From: Cytophagales bacterium WSM2-2
GTDB taxonomy: Bacteria > Bacteroidota > Bacteroidia > Cytophagales > Cyclobacteriaceae
Assembly: GCA_015472025.1 (NCBI GenBank)
Contig: BNHL01000001.1
Coordinates: 3,274,001 to 3,338,000, forward strand
Direction of reading: 5' to 3'
Length of the DNA: 64,000 bases
Of this stretch, positions 61,319 through 64,000 are shown in pieces. The stretch's first letter is position 1, and every line of letters starts with the position of its first letter. Made by a program: the position numbers and the translations under genes. The notes under the pieces were generated by a model. That model was not told the origin of the DNA. It saw only the letters and a list, made by a program, of their open reading frames with translations, and ran no database searches.

Positions 61319-62206
61319 TTATACGATCACGTAACTATAGCTCTTATCAAGTACAAGGTTGCGATAAGCTTCCTGCACCTGATAACTCATTGTTTTTTTC
61401 CACGACTTTTGAAAGGCATGATCATCGATCGAATCGATGGGTGTGATCTCCGCAGCTGTCCCACAGAAGAATGCTGTGTCTGCCCCGAAAACTTCTTCAG
61501 CCTTGAAATACTTCTCCTCCACGTGGATATCCAGTTCATGACATATTTCAAAAACAGTTTTACGTGTAATTCCCGGCAGGATGTTTCCGAGTGGTGCAGT
61601 GAATAGCACTCCGTTTTTTTCATAAAAGAAATTGGCCGCAGGACCGGAGGCTACATATCCGTCCATGTCGAGCAATAGCCCCTCGTCAAAGCCGCGTTCT
61701 TTTGCTTCAGTAGTAGCGAGAATTGAGTTCACGAAATGCCCGCAGACTTTCGCCTCGACTTTGTGGGAGTTGGGATTTGACCGCTCGTATGAACTGACTC
61801 CAACTTTTACTGAACGATCACCGAAGTACCTTGCCCATTCCCACGCAGTAATCATTACCGAAGCGCGCTGCGGAGTGGTCAACATCATGTTGGGATTGCC
61901 AAGAACCAACGGACGGATGTAAGCATTGGAAAGATTATTCTGTTCAAGAACTTTATAACTGAATTGGATCAGCTCATTGACAGAGTATTGCAATGGGATT
62001 CCCAGGAGTTCGCAGCTGCGCTTCATTCTTTCGAAGTGCTCCCGCGCCTTGAAAATTTTCACTCCGTGCACAGTCTGATAGGAGCGAAGGCCTTCGAAGA
62101 CACCGTAGCCATAATGTAATGTTTGACTGAACGGATCAATGAAAGCATCTTTTGCTTTTACAAATTTGCCATCTAGAAAGAGAACGGTCTTGTTGTTGTA
62201 GTACAT
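61319..62206 (-). CDS. ilvE: Branched-chain amino acid aminotransferase
   Basis: A 295-residue fold-type IV PLP enzyme. The opening YNNKTVLFLDGKFV, then GYGVFEGLRSYQT, the Schiff-base lysine in KVEAKVCGHFVNS and the phosphate-binding NILPGITRKTVFEI are typical of IlvE. It transfers the amino group of glutamate to 2-oxoisovalerate and related keto acids, the final step for Val, Leu and Ile. First structural gene of the operon, 46 nt after the leader terminator. It is expressed only when the attenuator reads through, or from a promoter inside the leader. Confidence 0.95.
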   Translation of the reverse strand: MYYNNKTVLFLDGKFVKAKDAFIDPFSQTLHYGYGVFEGLRSYQTVHGVKIFKAREHFERMKRSCELLGIPLQYSVNELIQFSYKVLEQNNLSNAYIRPLVLGNPNMMLTTPQRASVMITAWEWARYFGDRSVKVGVSSYERSNPNSHKVEAKVCGHFVNSILATTEAKERGFDEGLLLDMDGYVASGPAANFFYEKNGVLFTAPLGNILPGITRKTVFEICHELDIHVEEKYFKAEEVFGADTAFFCGTAAEITPIDSIDDHAFQKSWKKTMSYQVQEAYRNLVLDKSYSYVIV

Positions 62207-62252
62207 ATCTGTTTGGAACTATCGTTAGTTTGCGGTTGATTATATAAAACAA

Positions 62253-62279
62253 AACCGCCCCGATTTTGTCGGGGCGGTT
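62253..62279 (-). terminator. Leader terminator of the ilv operon
   Basis: A perfect 11-bp stem (AACCGCCCCGA / TCGGGGCGGTT) and a CAAAA loop on the minus strand, followed by TTGTTTTATATAA. It stands between the leader peptide stop (62301) and ilvE (62206), so it can end transcription before the structural genes. Confidence 0.88.
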
Positions 62280-62311
62280 GATCATTTTCAAATCAAAAAT
62301 TTACCACCCCG
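62270..62311 (-). promoter_or_regulatory. Antiterminator pairing of the ilv attenuator
   Basis: Minus-strand CGGGGTGGT (62311-62303), which lies in the last three sense codons of the leader peptide and its stop, can pair 9 bp (one G-U) with ACCGCCCCG (62278-62270), the 5' arm of the terminator. If a ribosome stalls at the hydrophobic codons upstream, this pairing forms and the terminator cannot; a ribosome that reaches the stop masks CGGGGTGGT and lets the terminator fold. The pairing is seen in the sequence; the mechanism is inference from the known amino-acid attenuators. Confidence 0.75.
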
Positions 62312-62390
62312 GTTTACACAGAATGATAATAATAATGACAAGCAAGTTTACACTCACCACGTTTCTTATTGCTCTTGCTGCTGTCTTCAT
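62301..62390 (-). CDS. Leader peptide of the ilv operon
   Basis: A 29-codon reading frame (ATG 62390, TAA 62301). Residues 11-24 read VVSVNLLVIIIIIL, i.e. four Val, three Leu and five consecutive Ile among 14, followed by CKPGW. It opens MKTAARAIRN. The build (short basic start, run of the regulated amino acids, then terminator 21 nt after the stop) is that of the ilv, leu and his leader peptides. The Ile codons are four ATT and one ATC. The final PGW codons hold the antiterminator strand, which explains why the peptide ends this way. Too short for routine gene finding. Confidence 0.85.
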   Translation of the reverse strand: MKTAARAIRNVVSVNLLVIIIIILCKPGW

Positions 62391-62422
62391 ATCACAAGGA
62401 TCACTATTTTTTATTTGCCTTT

Positions 62423-62453
62423 CAAAATAATCTCCAAATAAATTTTCTTCGAA
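62423..62453 (-). promoter_or_regulatory. Candidate promoter of the ilv operon
   Basis: On the minus strand TTCG (62453-62450) - N19 - TTATTTTG (62430-62423), each one mismatch from the Bacteroidota -33/-7 boxes. It would start the leader transcript about 25-30 nt before the leader ATG. An upstream transcript from the enoyl-CoA hydratase gene is not excluded. Confidence 0.38.
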
Positions 62454-62471
62454 CGACTGTTTGGTAGTAGA

Positions 62472-63245
62472 TTATTTGCCCTGGTAGTTTGGTTTTCTTT
62501 TCTCTACAAACGCTTTCATGCCTTCTTTCTGATCGGCAGAAGCAAACGTCAGGTAGAAATTTTTGCGCTCGAATGCCAACCCTTCATCCAGTTGCGTTTC
62601 GAACGAGCGATTCACCGCTTCCTTCGCAAGTTGAACTGCAATAGGAGACATCTGTGCAATTTCCTTTGCCAATGTCAGGGCTTCGTGCAAATACATTTCT
62701 ATAGGAACCACTTTGCTTACCAGTCCATAAAAGTGAGCTTCTTGTGCCGATAAGAATCTTCCGGTAAGTATGAGCTCCATTGCTTTGGATTTTCCTACAG
62801 CTTTGGTCAAGCGTTGCGTACCACCGGCACCGGGAATAGTACCGATCTTAATTTCGGGCTGACCGAACTTTGCAGATTCAGAGGCGATAATCATGTCACA
62901 CATCATCGAAAGCTCACAGCCTCCGCCCAGTGCGAAGCCGCTGACAGCCGCGATGATTGGTTTTTTTGTTTTTCGAATCATATCCCAGGTTGCAAACTGG
63001 TCAATGATAAGCATATCGATAGCACTTTGGTCTGCCATCTGCTTGATGTCGGCACCGGCGGCAAAAGCTTGCTCATTGCCGGTCAGGACAATCGCACGGA
63101 CTGCGTCATTCTTGTCCAGGACTTGCAGTGCTTCCAAAAGCTCCAGCATCAATTGACGATTTAAAGCATTTAATTCTTTTGGTCGGTTGAGTTCAACCAG
63201 TGCCACCATTGGTTCACGTTGTTCGGTAACTTTTATGAATTCCAT
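62472..63245 (-). CDS. Enoyl-CoA hydratase/crotonase family protein
   Basis: A 257-residue crotonase. The oxyanion-hole segment FAAGADIKQM, the first catalytic Glu in GGGCELSMMCDMIIAS and the second in QPEIKIGTIPGAGGTQRLT match true short-chain enoyl-CoA hydratases. It hydrates enoyl-CoA in beta-oxidation or branched-chain amino acid degradation. It lies upstream of the ilv leader on the same strand, but the 81-bp gap holds a candidate promoter and the ilv genes make the opposite pathway, so co-regulation is not implied. Confidence 0.93.
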   Translation of the reverse strand: MEFIKVTEQREPMVALVELNRPKELNALNRQLMLELLEALQVLDKNDAVRAIVLTGNEQAFAAGADIKQMADQSAIDMLIIDQFATWDMIRKTKKPIIAAVSGFALGGGCELSMMCDMIIASESAKFGQPEIKIGTIPGAGGTQRLTKAVGKSKAMELILTGRFLSAQEAHFYGLVSKVVPIEMYLHEALTLAKEIAQMSPIAVQLAKEAVNRSFETQLDEGLAFERKNFYLTFASADQKEGMKAFVEKRKPNYQGK

Positions 63246-63263
63246 AGATCAAAATTTTACATG

Positions 63264-63271
63264 CAAAGCTA
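63264..63271 (-). promoter_or_regulatory. Putative -7 element for the enoyl-CoA hydratase gene
   Basis: On the minus strand TAGCTTTG, exact TAnnTTTG, 18 nt before the ATG at 63245. Confidence 0.42.
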
Positions 63272-63301
63272 AACCAATTTACGATTAAAGAATTTTGATT
63301 T

Positions 63302-63309
63302 TAGATTTG
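63302..63309 (+). promoter_or_regulatory. Putative -7 element for the tyrosine phosphatase gene
   Basis: TAGATTTG, exact TAnnTTTG, 41 nt before the ATG at 63351. No clear -33. Confidence 0.38.
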
Positions 63310-63350
63310 AAAAAGATAGAAATTCGAACCTTAAACCAGATGTATCTGAG

Positions 63351-63821
63351 ATGAAAGTTTTATTTGTTTGCCTGGGTAATATTTGCCGCTCACCGTTGGC
63401 GGAGGCTATTTTTAAAGAGAAGCTCCGGCAACGAGGCCTTGCCAAAAATTATGTTGCCGATTCTTGCGGCACAAGCAACTACAATTTAGGTGATGACCCA
63501 GATCCAAGGACGATCCGGAGCGCCCGGAAAAATGATATTCCCATTCAGCACATAGCCCGACAACTGAGAGACGCTGACTTTGAGGAGTTCGATCTTATCC
63601 TTGCCATGGACGCGAACAATTTAAGAAATATTCAAAGCCGAACGAGGCCGGAGGGCAGGTCCAAGGTGAAACTCATGCGCAGTTATGATCCTTCCGGAGA
63701 AGGAGATGTGCCTGACCCTTATTACGGGAACGAAAAAGATTTTGATGAGGTGTTCGAAATCCTGGAGAGGTCTGTAGAAAATTTAATTGAGCAGCTAACT
63801 AAAACCAGAGCAAAAAGTTGA
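63351..63821 (+). CDS. Low-molecular-weight protein-tyrosine phosphatase
   Basis: A 156-residue cytosolic phosphatase. The P-loop VCLGNICRSPLAEAIF (CX5R, near residues 5-20) and the general acid loop PDPYYGNEKDF near the C-terminus are both intact. The family removes phosphate from tyrosine, in bacteria often on polysaccharide co-polymerases, and some members act on arginine phosphate. No BY-kinase or capsule gene is next to it, so the partner is not shown. Confidence 0.93.
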   Translation: MKVLFVCLGNICRSPLAEAIFKEKLRQRGLAKNYVADSCGTSNYNLGDDPDPRTIRSARKNDIPIQHIARQLRDADFEEFDLILAMDANNLRNIQSRTRPEGRSKVKLMRSYDPSGEGDVPDPYYGNEKDFDEVFEILERSVENLIEQLTKTRAKS

Positions 63822-63883
63822 TAAATGGCGGTGGTGCAAACTAGCCTTAATCAGTATCTTGTATTTCATTATCCACATCGTCT

Positions 63884-64000
63884 ATGAAAAAAATTCTGTT
63901 ACTCACTTTACTACTCACCTATATTGTGTTACCGGCTCAAAAGCCGTTTGTGCCTTCGGATGTTTACAAAATGAAATCCGTTTCAGATCCGAGACCATCG
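63884..64000 (+). CDS. Start of an exported S9-like peptidase (3' truncated)
   Basis: Only 39 codons are in the window. ATG 63884 begins a signal peptide (MKKILLLTLLLTYIVLPAQ), followed by KPFVPSDVYKMKSVSDPRPS. The D-V-Y-K-M-K-S-V-S-D-P pattern at the mature N-terminus is typical of the first propeller blade of exported prolyl oligopeptidase (S9) enzymes in Bacteroidota, where it continues SPDGKW. The catalytic part lies beyond the window, so the call rests on a short match. Confidence 0.55.
   Translation, partial: MKKILLLTLLLTYIVLPAQKPFVPSDVYKMKSVSDPRPS

Overview
The window reads as a contiguous chromosome segment of a Bacteroidota bacterium, most likely Cytophagales-like. The signs are a type IX secretion substrate (type B sorting domain) paired with a PorP/SprF protein, families such as DUF2911, PorT-like barrels, 7TMR-DISM and a long HutU, few Shine-Dalgarno sequences, and repeated promoter elements of the Bacteroidota form TTTG-N18-20-TAnnTTTG. 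Genes are densely packed, with many 1-26 nt overlaps. I see no rRNA, tRNA, insertion sequence, prophage or CRISPR array, and no gene-free stretch longer than about 300 bases.

Layout. 1-2.5 kb: end of a PKD-repeat T9SS substrate plus PorP/SprF. 2.6-8.5 kb: accA, an output-less 7TMR-DISM protein, a metallo-beta-lactamase-fold hydrolase, a patatin-like lipase and urocanate hydratase. 8.5-15 kb: a lipoprotein, an acyltransferase, two PorT-like barrels, an amino-acid permease and two tandem TlpA-like thioredoxins. 15-23 kb: Lrp/RidA/DUF1272/class-V aminotransferase, a CocE/NonD hydrolase, a PhoD-like phosphatase, a second permease and a lipoprotein. 23-34 kb: housekeeping genes (birA, rsfS, ftsH, lpxH, acpP, a lipid kinase) and an NtrC/NtrB-type two-component pair.

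34-44.4 kb is the most distinctive block. Two divergent operons share one control region. The leftward one encodes a small exported acidic protein, a SulP anion transporter with an extra C-terminal domain, and an outer-membrane porin. The rightward one encodes a second small exported acidic protein, DabA and DabB. All four zinc ligands expected in DabA are present with family spacing, so I read this as a dissolved-inorganic-carbon (CO2/bicarbonate) uptake locus in an organism for which no carbon fixation genes are visible here. The two small proteins have matching architecture and are unexplained.

44.4-55 kb: aroQ/xerD, a DUF4136 protein, a ribonuclease D-like exonuclease, a saccharopine dehydrogenase-like enzyme, a lipid/surface-glycan group (DUF4442, Mpo1-like, FemAB-like, GT2, PhyH-like), rsgA-waaA and a DUF6588 protein. 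55-62.4 kb: a complete leftward branched-chain amino acid operon, ilvE-ilvD-ilvB-ilvN-ilvC-ilvA. It is preceded by an unannotated 29-codon leader peptide rich in Val/Leu/Ile codons. The last codons of the leader can pair with the 5' arm of a downstream intrinsic terminator, which makes a compact three-segment transcription attenuator. The window ends with an enoyl-CoA hydratase, a low-molecular-weight tyrosine phosphatase and the first codons of an S9-like peptidase.
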